A stretch of DNA of 64,000 bases, taken from NCBI RefSeq assembly GCF_017114985.1, contig NZ_JABXKP010000022.1, forward strand, positions 1-64,000. Reading direction: 5' to 3'. Position 1 is the stretch's first letter; each line of letters opens with the position of its first letter. Positions 8,641-16,966 of the stretch are shown one piece after another. The notes under the pieces are model-generated. The model was given only the letters and a program-made list of their open reading frames with translations. It was not told the origin of the DNA and did not search any database. The DNA is from Nostoc sp. JL33. GTDB taxonomy: Bacteria > Cyanobacteriota > Cyanobacteriia > Cyanobacteriales > Nostocaceae. The position numbers and the translations under genes are program-made.

Positions 8641-9946
8641 GAGGTACCATAAGAATTCCACGTCGAATAGGCTTAATAGGAGAGGTCGTAATTAACCTTA
8701 ATTTCAAACGCGACAGCATAGTTGCCAATACGAGTTTAATCTCAAGCTGCGCTAAAGCTGCGCCAACACATCGGTGATTGCCACCACCAAAAGGCAAGTA
8801 TTCGTAAGGAGAAAATTGACGCTCCAAAAAGCGTTCGGGATTAAAACGTTTGGGTTCTGGGTATACTTCTTTTCTTTGATGAGCTAAGTAAATTGAAACA
8901 TTCACAATTGTTTGAGGTTCAAGCTGATAACCTCCAATCTCCATAGGCTTTTGTACAACCCGTGTAAAGGCATTTAAGGCAATTGGATAAAGACGCAATG
9001 TTTCAGAGCAAACTGCGCTGAGATAAGGTAGCCGAGAAATTTCGCTCTTATCTTTAGTAGAGGCGAAACAGTTAAGTTCAGATAAAAGGCTTCTTTGAAC
9101 TTCTGGCAAGTAGTGACTCCAGTACAATGCCCAAGAAATAGCAGATGCAGTAGTTTCGTATCCAGCGAATATTAATGTCAATAAGCAATCACGAAGCTCA
9201 ATGTCTGTCATTGATTTACCAAACTCGTCCTGTGCCTCCATAAGCATACTCAGAATGTCTTTATAGGGAGAATTATTTTGTATTGCCCGTTCAGCAATCA
9301 GAGTATACACCACTTGATCTAACTGCTCTATTTGATGCATTAAATTTGCCTGTGGACTCCATATTCCCGAATCCTTTTGAACTCTAGAGAACAATAGCAT
9401 AAAAATAGAACTCAAAGGATTATCAAAAAGCTCAAACAGCGAGTTAAGCATCTCTCGCAGTTTATTGTAATATTTACCCGTTTGCAATCCAAACACAACA
9501 TTAAGGATGACACGCAAAGAAATTTCCTTCATGACTGAGTGAACTACAAAAAACTTTCCGGGAGCTAACTGGCTTATTACTTCTTCAGTAATCTCACAAA
9601 TAACCTGACTATACAGACGCATTCGTTCTGAATGAAAAGGAGGCAATAACATTCGTCTTTGATGTTGATGGCGTTCATTGCCAAGAAAAATAATAGAATT
9701 TTCTCCTAATAATAGTTTCATAAAATCACTATTTTGAATAGAACTAAGATCCTCTAGAGAGGATGTAAAAATTTTTTGAATGGCTTCTGGACTGCTAAAG
9801 TAAATAAGAGCAGGAAGTTCGTTTCCTCTAAGTCTAAAAACACTACCATAGTCCTCAGACCAGGCATCTAAAGTCTCTAATGGGCGAAGTAAAAACTGAA
9901 TATTCTGTAATAAAGGTGAGGTTTTTGGGCCATCAGGTAGATACAT
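8603..9946 (-). CDS. cytochrome P450, CYP110-like
   Basis: A 447-residue haem-thiolate monooxygenase of usual bacterial class length. Motifs seen: I-helix AGYETTAS (oxygen activation), K-helix ETLR (ExxR), the PERF element in FNPERFLERQFSP, and the haem-binding loop FGGGNHRCVGA with the axial Cys at about residue 393. The general look (MYLPDGPKTSPLLQNIQF start, PPFHSERM) recalls the CYP110 family widespread in Nostocales, whose members oxidise fatty acids, alkanes or terpenes. It is on the opposite strand inside the two-partner secretion locus, so it is probably an insertion and not a functional partner. No ferredoxin or terpene synthase is next to it. Confidence 0.93.
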   Translation of the reverse strand: MYLPDGPKTSPLLQNIQFLLRPLETLDAWSEDYGSVFRLRGNELPALIYFSSPEAIQKIFTSSLEDLSSIQNSDFMKLLLGENSIIFLGNERHQHQRRMLLPPFHSERMRLYSQVICEITEEVISQLAPGKFFVVHSVMKEISLRVILNVVFGLQTGKYYNKLREMLNSLFELFDNPLSSIFMLLFSRVQKDSGIWSPQANLMHQIEQLDQVVYTLIAERAIQNNSPYKDILSMLMEAQDEFGKSMTDIELRDCLLTLIFAGYETTASAISWALYWSHYLPEVQRSLLSELNCFASTKDKSEISRLPYLSAVCSETLRLYPIALNAFTRVVQKPMEIGGYQLEPQTIVNVSIYLAHQRKEVYPEPKRFNPERFLERQFSPYEYLPFGGGNHRCVGAALAQLEIKLVLATMLSRLKLRLITTSPIKPIRRGILMVPPSNFEMVVTGVR

Positions 9947-10046
9947 AAAAATATATTTTAAATTTACAAAAAATATTTTATCATATAATTAGTAGCTTTA
10001 TATGCTAATTTTTCATAACTGCCATTAATAGGCTTTAAACTTGATT

Positions 10047-12614
10047 ATGAACATTTTTTCTATCCGTAACTTAATGGTATCTATTTTGATATTTCATCCT
10101 TTTTATTTACCTATTCTTTCTGTTTCAGCCCAAATAGTTCCAGACAAAACACTACCTGTTAATTCGCTTGTTACCCCTGAAGGAAGGAACAATATAATCG
10201 AAGGGGGAAGTCAGGCAGGAAGCAATTTATACCACAGCTTTGACCAGTTTTCTGTTCTTACTGGAGACACTGCTTTTTTCAATAATCCTGTAAATATTAA
10301 AAATATTATTACTCGTGTAACAGGTGGTTCCGCCTCGAAAATTGATGGATTAATTAAGGCTAATGGGAGTGCAAATTTATTCTTTATTAACCCCAATGGA
10401 ATTTTCTTTGGTCACAATGCACATCTAATTATTGGTGGTTCTTTTATAGCCAGTACTGCCAACAGCATCAATTTTCCTAATGACATTCAATTTAGCGCTA
10501 AAACTCTTGAGAACACTCCACTATTAAGTGTGAATGTTCCTATAGGGTTAGAGTATGGTGGTAATTCATCAGGATCAATTAATGTCCAGGGTCCTGGACA
10601 CAGCCAGGTTATATACGGTAATCAGGTAGCTGCTTCAATTACCTTATTAGGAGCAGGAGAAAGTCAAAATGGTCTGCGTTCACAACCTGGTAAAACTTTA
10701 GCTCTAATAGGAGGTGATGTTTTATTTGATGGTGGACTAGTAACTGCTCCTTCTGGACAAGTTGAAATAGGTGCTGTTGACACTGGGATAGTTAATTTTA
10801 CTTTTAATAATTCGGGTTTAAATTTAGATTACAAAGGAATAAATGGCTTTAAAAATATTAATTTCATTAAGCAATCTTTGTTGGACGCTAGTGGTTTTCT
10901 GCCAGGATATATTTCTGTTCAAGGTAAAAATATAAATTTTACAGATGGTTCATTAGCTTTGATTGCAAATCTCGGAACTTTTAGTTCAGGAGCTATACGT
11001 GTAAAGGCAACTGACACTTTAGATTTAACAGGAATAACATCTTTTAATATACAACCTTTTCTCAGTGCGACAAGAATTAATCGAGGTATTATTACTTCAA
11101 CTAATTCTGGCAGAGGAGCGGATATTATCATTTCAGCATCAAAAATAATTGCTCAAGACTCAGAAATAATTACTCCTCTAACTTTTGGTAATGGTAATAG
11201 TGGAAATTTAACTATAGATGCTTCCGAAAAAGTAGTAATTCGTAGTGTAGCAGTTAATGAAAGTTCTGGAGTTGCTTCTGCGTTAGGGACTATAACTTAC
11301 GGTTCTGGGAACGCAGGCGATGTAATATTATCGACCAAAGAATTATTAATTGAAGATGGAGGAAGCTTAGAATCTTTGACTTTTGGTGATGGCAGAGGAG
11401 GTAAGGTAACTGTAAATGCTTCTGAGCTTTTAAAAATTTCCGGTGGTCATCCTAACTTCGTGTTACTAGCTTACGGAACACCACCTATTCCTACTTTTTC
11501 GGCAAGCAATATAACCTCTCTCTCCGTTTCTGCTGGTGATGCTGGTGATCTAAGTATTAATACAAGACGATTGATTGTTGAAAACGGAGCTGGAATTGCA
11601 GCATCGGGGCTAAAAAGTGGTAATTCTGGTACTGTAAATATTAATGCCCTTGAATCTGTTAATATTAATGGTTCAAGTTCAGTTAATCCTTCTTTAAACC
11701 GTAGCAAAATAACTTCCTCTGTAGGTACTGGCGACCCTTTTGTAAGCTACATATACAATCTCAAGCAACCATCTGATGCTTTGTCTGGAAACATTTTTAT
11801 CAAAACAGGAAACTTAAATTTAGAAAATAATGCTCAAGTTGAAGTTAGAAATGATAGTACAAAAAATGCTGGGATAGTGACAGTTATTGCAAATTCTATT
11901 AGCTTAGATAATCAAGCAGGAATAACTGCTTCAACTAAAAATGGTCAAGGTGGTAATATCAATTTGCGAACTAAAGTTTTGAATTTATATGACAACAGCT
12001 TTATTTCTGCAACCGCAGGTGGTATCGGGAATGGGGGTAACATTACTACCAATGCAGATATTATAAATGTTTTGGAAAATAGTCGGATTACAGCTGATGC
12101 TTATAAGGGACGTGGTGGTAACATTCAGATTAATTCTCAAGGATTTTTTGCTTCTCGTGACAGCCAATTTACAGCCAGTTCCGAGTTAGGAATTAATGGC
12201 AATGTCCAATTTAACATTTTAAACGATAATATTGTACCTCCTAAAGCAGTAGCAGAAACAATTCAATTACCTCCTGAGATTATTTCAGCTTGCCAAGGAA
12301 ATTCCCGCAACGCAGCTAGTAAGTTTGTAATTATTGGAACTGGTAATCTCCCACGTAGTTATAAAACCCAAGTATCTAACAATAGTGGATGGCACGCTAA
12401 TTCTGCTGCTATAGCCCCAACTTCTAACAATTTAGACAAACAAAGCTTACCAAATAATGAAATTAAACCAATTGTAGAAGCACAATCAGTGTTGATAGAA
12501 CCATCAGGGGAAGTCAATTTATTAGCGTCTAGCAATCAGGTTGCTGCTGTTGCTTCACAGTTGCCTAAAAGTGCTTGCTTTGCTATAAATTCTACATCCA
12601 AATTATTTCCATAA
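10047..12614 (+). CDS. filamentous-haemagglutinin-type exoprotein (TpsA)
   Basis: An 855-residue exported protein. A signal peptide (about residues 1-29, ending ILSVSAQ) is followed by the TPS secretion domain (about 35-270) with hallmark elements GGSQAGSNLYHSFDQF, ASKIDGLIKANG, and FFINPNGIFFGHNA, equivalent to the NPNL/NPNGI boxes recognised by the TpsB POTRA domains. The remainder is Gly/Asn-rich beta-helix repeats with GNSGNL / GNAGDV / GNGGNI turns. The C-terminus (PPEIISACQGNS...FVIIGTGNLP) matches the usual end of cyanobacterial TpsA proteins. I use the ATG at 10047; a TTG two codons earlier is possible. It is probably secreted by the transporter at 6638. Confidence 0.92.
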   Translation: MNIFSIRNLMVSILIFHPFYLPILSVSAQIVPDKTLPVNSLVTPEGRNNIIEGGSQAGSNLYHSFDQFSVLTGDTAFFNNPVNIKNIITRVTGGSASKIDGLIKANGSANLFFINPNGIFFGHNAHLIIGGSFIASTANSINFPNDIQFSAKTLENTPLLSVNVPIGLEYGGNSSGSINVQGPGHSQVIYGNQVAASITLLGAGESQNGLRSQPGKTLALIGGDVLFDGGLVTAPSGQVEIGAVDTGIVNFTFNNSGLNLDYKGINGFKNINFIKQSLLDASGFLPGYISVQGKNINFTDGSLALIANLGTFSSGAIRVKATDTLDLTGITSFNIQPFLSATRINRGIITSTNSGRGADIIISASKIIAQDSEIITPLTFGNGNSGNLTIDASEKVVIRSVAVNESSGVASALGTITYGSGNAGDVILSTKELLIEDGGSLESLTFGDGRGGKVTVNASELLKISGGHPNFVLLAYGTPPIPTFSASNITSLSVSAGDAGDLSINTRRLIVENGAGIAASGLKSGNSGTVNINALESVNINGSSSVNPSLNRSKITSSVGTGDPFVSYIYNLKQPSDALSGNIFIKTGNLNLENNAQVEVRNDSTKNAGIVTVIANSISLDNQAGITASTKNGQGGNINLRTKVLNLYDNSFISATAGGIGNGGNITTNADIINVLENSRITADAYKGRGGNIQINSQGFFASRDSQFTASSELGINGNVQFNILNDNIVPPKAVAETIQLPPEIISACQGNSRNAASKFVIIGTGNLPRSYKTQVSNNSGWHANSAAIAPTSNNLDKQSLPNNEIKPIVEAQSVLIEPSGEVNLLASSNQVAAVASQLPKSACFAINSTSKLFP

Positions 12615-12627
12615 ACCAGAGCGATAA

Positions 12628-13407
12628 GTGAAAATTACTAGACGTAGATATTTATTTTGCAGTGTTGCAGGTTTCCTTATTGCAGTCAGCAAACCATCTC
12701 GGCTGATGGCTCAAAATGTCAATAAAATCACCGAACAAGCAGAACTTTTGACTGAAAAGGGGCATGAGCTATTAAATCAAGGTAAGTATTTGGAGGCGCT
12801 GGAGGCTTGGAAAGAAGCCACTAACATTTATCGTCAACTCCACTTCGATGAAGGCATTGCTGGAAATTTAATCAACCAGAATCTTGCGCTACAAGGGTTA
12901 GGCTTGTATCTTAATGCTTGCGATGTGCTTTTATCAGCTTTAAAAATGGATACTTGGAGATATTTTCCAACACTTAATGCGCCTGATAAATCTAGCAAAA
13001 AAGCACTTTATACTGCAATCTATCAAGTTAAACCAACCCCAGTAAATTTGTTAGGATTACAAAACTTGGGAGATATTTTACGTTTGCTCGGTAAGTTAGA
13101 TGAATCAGAAATAGTTTTAAAAGAAACTTTGTCAATGGCTCAACAGATGACACTCAATGCAGATATTAGTTCAATTCTTCTCTCATTGGGAGATACTAAA
13201 CAGTCAATGTATGAACGTTCGATCGTAGAGTATAGGTGGATAGGAGAACTATTGTTCCAAAAAGACACTGTTACTAAAATTCAGAAAAATGCGTTAATAT
13301 CGCTTGACTATTACCAACAGGTAAATAACACAACAAACGCTCCAATAGCTATAAAACTACAAGCTCGTCGGGTTTTGGCTTCCTGCTGCCACTCTTGCTT
13401 TCAATGA
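12628..13407 (+). CDS. exported TPR protein, truncated at the C-terminus
   Basis: A 259-residue product with a GTG start and a twin-arginine-like signal (TRRRYLFCSVAG). Residues about 35-250 are tetratricopeptide-type helices (ELLNQGKYLEALEAWKEA; LQNLGDILRLLGKLDESEIV). In cyanobacteria such genes directly after tpsA usually encode TPR-CHAT proteins of many hundred residues. Here the TPR part ends after APIAIKLQAR and the last dozen residues (VLASCCHSCFQ) are read from the antisense of the neighbouring gene. This points to a deletion that removed the C-terminal part, including any CHAT protease domain. The 13-base gap to tpsA suggests one operon. Confidence 0.7.
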   Translation: MKITRRRYLFCSVAGFLIAVSKPSRLMAQNVNKITEQAELLTEKGHELLNQGKYLEALEAWKEATNIYRQLHFDEGIAGNLINQNLALQGLGLYLNACDVLLSALKMDTWRYFPTLNAPDKSSKKALYTAIYQVKPTPVNLLGLQNLGDILRLLGKLDESEIVLKETLSMAQQMTLNADISSILLSLGDTKQSMYERSIVEYRWIGELLFQKDTVTKIQKNALISLDYYQQVNNTTNAPIAIKLQARRVLASCCHSCFQ

Positions 13408-14214
13408 CTCAATCGTTTCATTTAAAAGATTTCTTGCCATAAACACAGCATCTAAATCCCATATTGCAGCTTCATCTGGAGGTAAATTTAATTCTTTAAT
13501 CTGCTTTATCCTTTCTGCGAAAGCATCTTGTTCTTCTTGCCTCAAAACACTAACTACTAACGTTTCAGAGGAACTAATGGGAGTATCGCCTACATTAGCA
13601 AGGACGGTAAATTTATAAGTATTAAAAAATTGCAATTCTTTTTGTTCTTTTGGATAGGGTAGTGCAGTAATAGTTTTATCTACTGTCTTCTCCCAGTAAA
13701 ACTCATAACCGCTAACAACTACTGTGTAACTAGTAGCTTGAGGTACAGCATACCAAGAAATTACAGGTCTGGTACTCAACATTGAACTGCCATAGGGACT
13801 AATTAGCATTGGTACATTTGTTGGGCCTTTAATGCCGTCACATTCAGTTGGGTTCAATCCCGTACATAGCCTTACTCTGTCGTGCGGTAGCCTACATTTA
13901 TCTTCAATATCGAAAATGCTACTTTGTTTAAAATCTAGAAATTCTCCGTTCAAGTAACATAAAGTATTAACTGTTCGTCCATTCATTGGAGTAATGCGAT
14001 CTCCTGAACACAATAAGCTATTTACTCGCCAGCGAACATCGCTCACGCTAGTAACTCGACCAATAACCTTACACCTACGTTTTGCTTCTGGCTTTCCCTG
14101 ACCCCACGCATTACTCCAACCGAGAAGAAGTATCGTTGAGGCAACTACTAAAATTTGGAAGATGTAGATTTTTCTCCCAATTTTGTTCTTTTGTCTGTGT
14201 GTACTCAGCATCAA
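13357..14214 (-). CDS. exported protein of unknown function, truncated at the C-terminus
   Basis: A 285-residue protein with a signal peptide (hydrophobic IFQILVVASTILLLGWSNAWG). The middle resembles a fibronectin/sugar-binding-like beta sandwich (TRPVISWYAVPQATSYTVVV), a pattern of cyanobacterial exported proteins found near CHAT and kinase genes. The C-terminus (FAERIKQIKELNLPPDEAAI... AAGSQNPT) is the usual entry to a helical TPR tail, but the frame ends SL-stop. The final bases overlap antisense the cut-off end of the TPR gene. Both genes therefore seem to have lost their 3' parts at one junction near 13360-13372. Confidence 0.65.
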   Translation of the reverse strand: MMLSTHRQKNKIGRKIYIFQILVVASTILLLGWSNAWGQGKPEAKRRCKVIGRVTSVSDVRWRVNSLLCSGDRITPMNGRTVNTLCYLNGEFLDFKQSSIFDIEDKCRLPHDRVRLCTGLNPTECDGIKGPTNVPMLISPYGSSMLSTRPVISWYAVPQATSYTVVVSGYEFYWEKTVDKTITALPYPKEQKELQFFNTYKFTVLANVGDTPISSSETLVVSVLRQEEQDAFAERIKQIKELNLPPDEAAIWDLDAVFMARNLLNETIESLKARVAAGSQNPTSL

Positions 14215-14337
14215 AAATTTTATATAGCTATATGTAAGTTAATAGCATACAAGAATTAAAGAGATAAAAAAAGGTGTTTAGACTTTTAAGTTTGAATAAT
14301 ATTTTGTTACTATTGAAACCTATTAAATTCAAGAAGC

Positions 14338-16203
14338 TTAATCTTCAATTAAATTAGGAGCTTTTTGTCTAATTCTTTCTATTATTTCGGCTCGCCAGAT
14401 GAAAACCTCTGGTTCTCTAGATTCAGTTAGCAAACAGGCTTCCCAGGAAAGCCAAGAGTTATCAAAATCACCTAAAACTCCCTGCACTTTTGCCAGCAAA
14501 CAGTGGGTAGATGTTCTTTGGATATCTAATTCTTTCGCTTTCTCTAAATATCGCTTCGCCTCGCTATATTTCTTCTGTTCAAATTTTGCCCAACCTAAAT
14601 TTTTATACAAAACTGCTTGCCATCTGGAATTTGTAGTTTTTTGTAGTCCTTGTTGGGCGAGAGAAATTGCTGTATTATAATCACCTTGTAGAATTTTTAC
14701 TCTAGATAAATTATTGATAGCAATTATCGCTTGTCTATTAATTTTTATGGCTAACTGGTATTGTTGCTCCGCTAAATCATATTTCATTCGTTCATCGTAG
14801 TAAGTTCCCAATCCATAATGCCCTTCCCAATTATCAGAGGTTAACTTAAAAGCCTTTTCATAACTATCTATTACACACTGAGAATCTTGTAATTGTTTAC
14901 ACACAATGCCTAAATTATTATATGATTCTACATTTGTGTCATTATATTTAATTGCTAATTCATAGTATCTTTTAGCTAATTCTAGACTCTTCGTACTACG
15001 AAGTCCTTTTTCAAAATAAAATTTGGAAATTGTGTATCTGGCTTGAGGATTAATTTTTATAGCTGAGTCAAAAAACTCTTGTGCGGTCTGAAAATTATTT
15101 GCTGCCTCAGCCTTCTCCCCTTGAGACAGTAAATATTTAGCTCTTAGTGGTAATAATACTTTGAAAGTCACAAGGACTGTCAAAATCATAAATCCAATTA
15201 CTGCGCTGACTCTGAACGTTTTAGACTTCGTTACTCTATAAATTTTATTTTGCTGAGGAAGTATTTTTAACCGTTGCAGGATAACTTCAGTACTTTGCGG
15301 ACGTTGCCCTGGTAAAGGAGCCGTCAACTCATCAATAAAATCAGCAAAAGGTTTGTCAATTTGCGGTGCTTTGTTTCTCCATATTAATCTTCCTGTCTGT
15401 TTATCCGTAGGTAAATCGATTAGTTGAATTGCAGTAAGTAGATGGACAAAAGTACGACCCAAAGCATAAAAATCTGATTGCGGTACTGCCTGTCCATCAG
15501 TTTGTTCTGGCGGAGAGTAACGAGGTGTGCCAACAGATGTAATTTCATATTTTCCTCCTCTAGACGTGCTGTCTCCTCCACTTCCGCTTATTTTAGCTAA
15601 GTAAGTACTAGTCACTCGCCGTGCTACACCAAAATCCACTAACGCTAATTGACCATTTGACTGGAGAATTATATTAGAAGGTTTAATATCTCTATGAAAA
15701 AAATTAGCACGGTGTACTGCGGCAAGAATTTCAACTAATTCTTTTAGCCATTCTAATGCTTTAGATTGCAAAATACGCCCATTAGATTCTATCCATTGCT
15801 CTAAATTCTGTCCCTCGATTTTATCCATAACCAAGCAATGTAAGGTTAAAGAACTATTGACAGGAACAAAAGTGAAAAAGTCATCTAAGGTACTTTTGGG
15901 AATATTTGAATGATGGATTAGCCGTAAACTAAGAGATTCCCGCTCGATTAACTCAACCAGTTTCGGCGAGTTCAATTTCAGAACTTTCATGACTCGCTGC
16001 TTGCGGACGGGATTCCATTGAGTACCAGCGTCCTCCACTTCAAAAACTTCAGTATAGCTGAATGGATTTTCATTTAGCGGTCTTAATGGCTTAATCAAGC
16101 GGATACGGTTATTAATTAGCAGCGAAGTACCACAAAAAAGACATTCTTCAATGTCTTTAGGATTTTGACGTTGCTCGCATAGGGGATTTATACAGTAACT
16201 CAC
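14338..16203 (-). CDS. Ser/Thr protein kinase with zinc ribbon, one TM helix and TPRs
   Basis: A 621-residue Hanks-type kinase. An N-terminal zinc ribbon uses C4, C9, C21 and C24. The kinase domain spans about residues 40-310: VMKVL Lys at about 73, HRDIKPSN at 170-177, DFGVA at 190-194, and the APE-like box YSPPEQ. A membrane helix lies at about 330-350 (VSAVIGFMILTVLVTFKVLL). The C-terminal part is a run of about seven TPRs (AIKINPQARYTISKFYFEKG; YNNLGIVCKQLQDSQCVIDS). It would phosphorylate Ser/Thr at the inner membrane with the TPRs facing the periplasm. It lies downstream of the exported protein gene on the same strand, with a 124-base gap. Target unknown. Confidence 0.93.
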   Translation of the reverse strand: MSYCINPLCEQRQNPKDIEECLFCGTSLLINNRIRLIKPLRPLNENPFSYTEVFEVEDAGTQWNPVRKQRVMKVLKLNSPKLVELIERESLSLRLIHHSNIPKSTLDDFFTFVPVNSSLTLHCLVMDKIEGQNLEQWIESNGRILQSKALEWLKELVEILAAVHRANFFHRDIKPSNIILQSNGQLALVDFGVARRVTSTYLAKISGSGGDSTSRGGKYEITSVGTPRYSPPEQTDGQAVPQSDFYALGRTFVHLLTAIQLIDLPTDKQTGRLIWRNKAPQIDKPFADFIDELTAPLPGQRPQSTEVILQRLKILPQQNKIYRVTKSKTFRVSAVIGFMILTVLVTFKVLLPLRAKYLLSQGEKAEAANNFQTAQEFFDSAIKINPQARYTISKFYFEKGLRSTKSLELAKRYYELAIKYNDTNVESYNNLGIVCKQLQDSQCVIDSYEKAFKLTSDNWEGHYGLGTYYDERMKYDLAEQQYQLAIKINRQAIIAINNLSRVKILQGDYNTAISLAQQGLQKTTNSRWQAVLYKNLGWAKFEQKKYSEAKRYLEKAKELDIQRTSTHCLLAKVQGVLGDFDNSWLSWEACLLTESREPEVFIWRAEIIERIRQKAPNLIED

Positions 16204-16438
16204 ATTCGCAGGAGGATAGCCAGATATAAACTACCTACCCTAAATCTAGTCTTTCTTCCTATCAACGATAATGTAAGTGAAGATTTAAAATTTTGAGTAG
16301 TCATTTTCAATAAAGAAAGTATAGTTTCTATCTTATTAATAAAGAATAACTAGGAAAGTTGTTAATATTTGTGTATTGGTGGTAATTTAACAGCAGCATT
16401 TAAAGTAATTCATTTGATAACTGCTACTGTGATCTAGT

Positions 16439-16730
16439 GTAAGCGTTCAGGGGGTGCAAAAAAGAGGAAAAACAGCCCCCAAAATAAACTAATAAAATTA
16501 AGCAGCTTTCAATAACTCAGTATCATCAGAACAAGTAGTAACTTCTGGAAGCAAAGAAGGCGCAGTTTTACAACCACGAGAAGCAACAACAATGCAACAA
16601 GAGCCACTACTCTTACTCCATAACCACTTGGGTTCACATCTAAGCGTAATGTTGCACGAGTCATAGCCCCGCATTCATTGCAAGTCATGGCCTTTTTTAA
16701 CGATCACACTTCTACCCCCTGAACGGTTAC
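16439..16730. mobile_element. non-autonomous IS66-like element (MITE), 292 bp
   Basis: The left end GTAAGCGTTCAGGGGGT and right end ACCCCCTGAACGGTTAC are inverted repeats with one mismatch in 17. They begin with GTAA-CG like IS66-family ends. The element is flanked by perfect 8-bp direct repeats GATCTAGT (16431-16438 and 16731-16738), the duplication length known for IS66. It is too short for tnpA/B/C, so it would have to be moved in trans. Confidence 0.88.
16498..16674 (-). CDS. small Cys-rich ORF inside the MITE
   Basis: A 58-codon frame from ATG to TAA (MRGYDSCNITLRCEPKWLWS at the start, ending DDTELLKAA). It fills most of the internal part of the 292-bp element and has six Cys residues, but the pattern is not a known zinc finger. 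It may be a fragment of a passenger or transposase-accessory gene. No clear ribosome-binding site. Confidence 0.35.
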   Translation of the reverse strand: MRGYDSCNITLRCEPKWLWSKSSGSCCIVVASRGCKTAPSLLPEVTTCSDDTELLKAA

Positions 16731-16966
16731 GATCTAGTGACGGCAGTAGTTTTATTAACTACTTTTTCAAGATGCACGTAAGTAATGATTCTACTCTATC
16801 TTTCGTCCCCTTTGCATAATTGGTGACTTGAGTTATTATTTGTTTGGAGCAAACAGCTATTAAGTAGATAAATCAAGTATTACTGAGTTATATTTGATAC
16901 TAATGGTTGGCGGCTGCATTGAGAAAAAGCGTATGGGGTTGGTCGCTTGATCGCTTGAACAACAGA

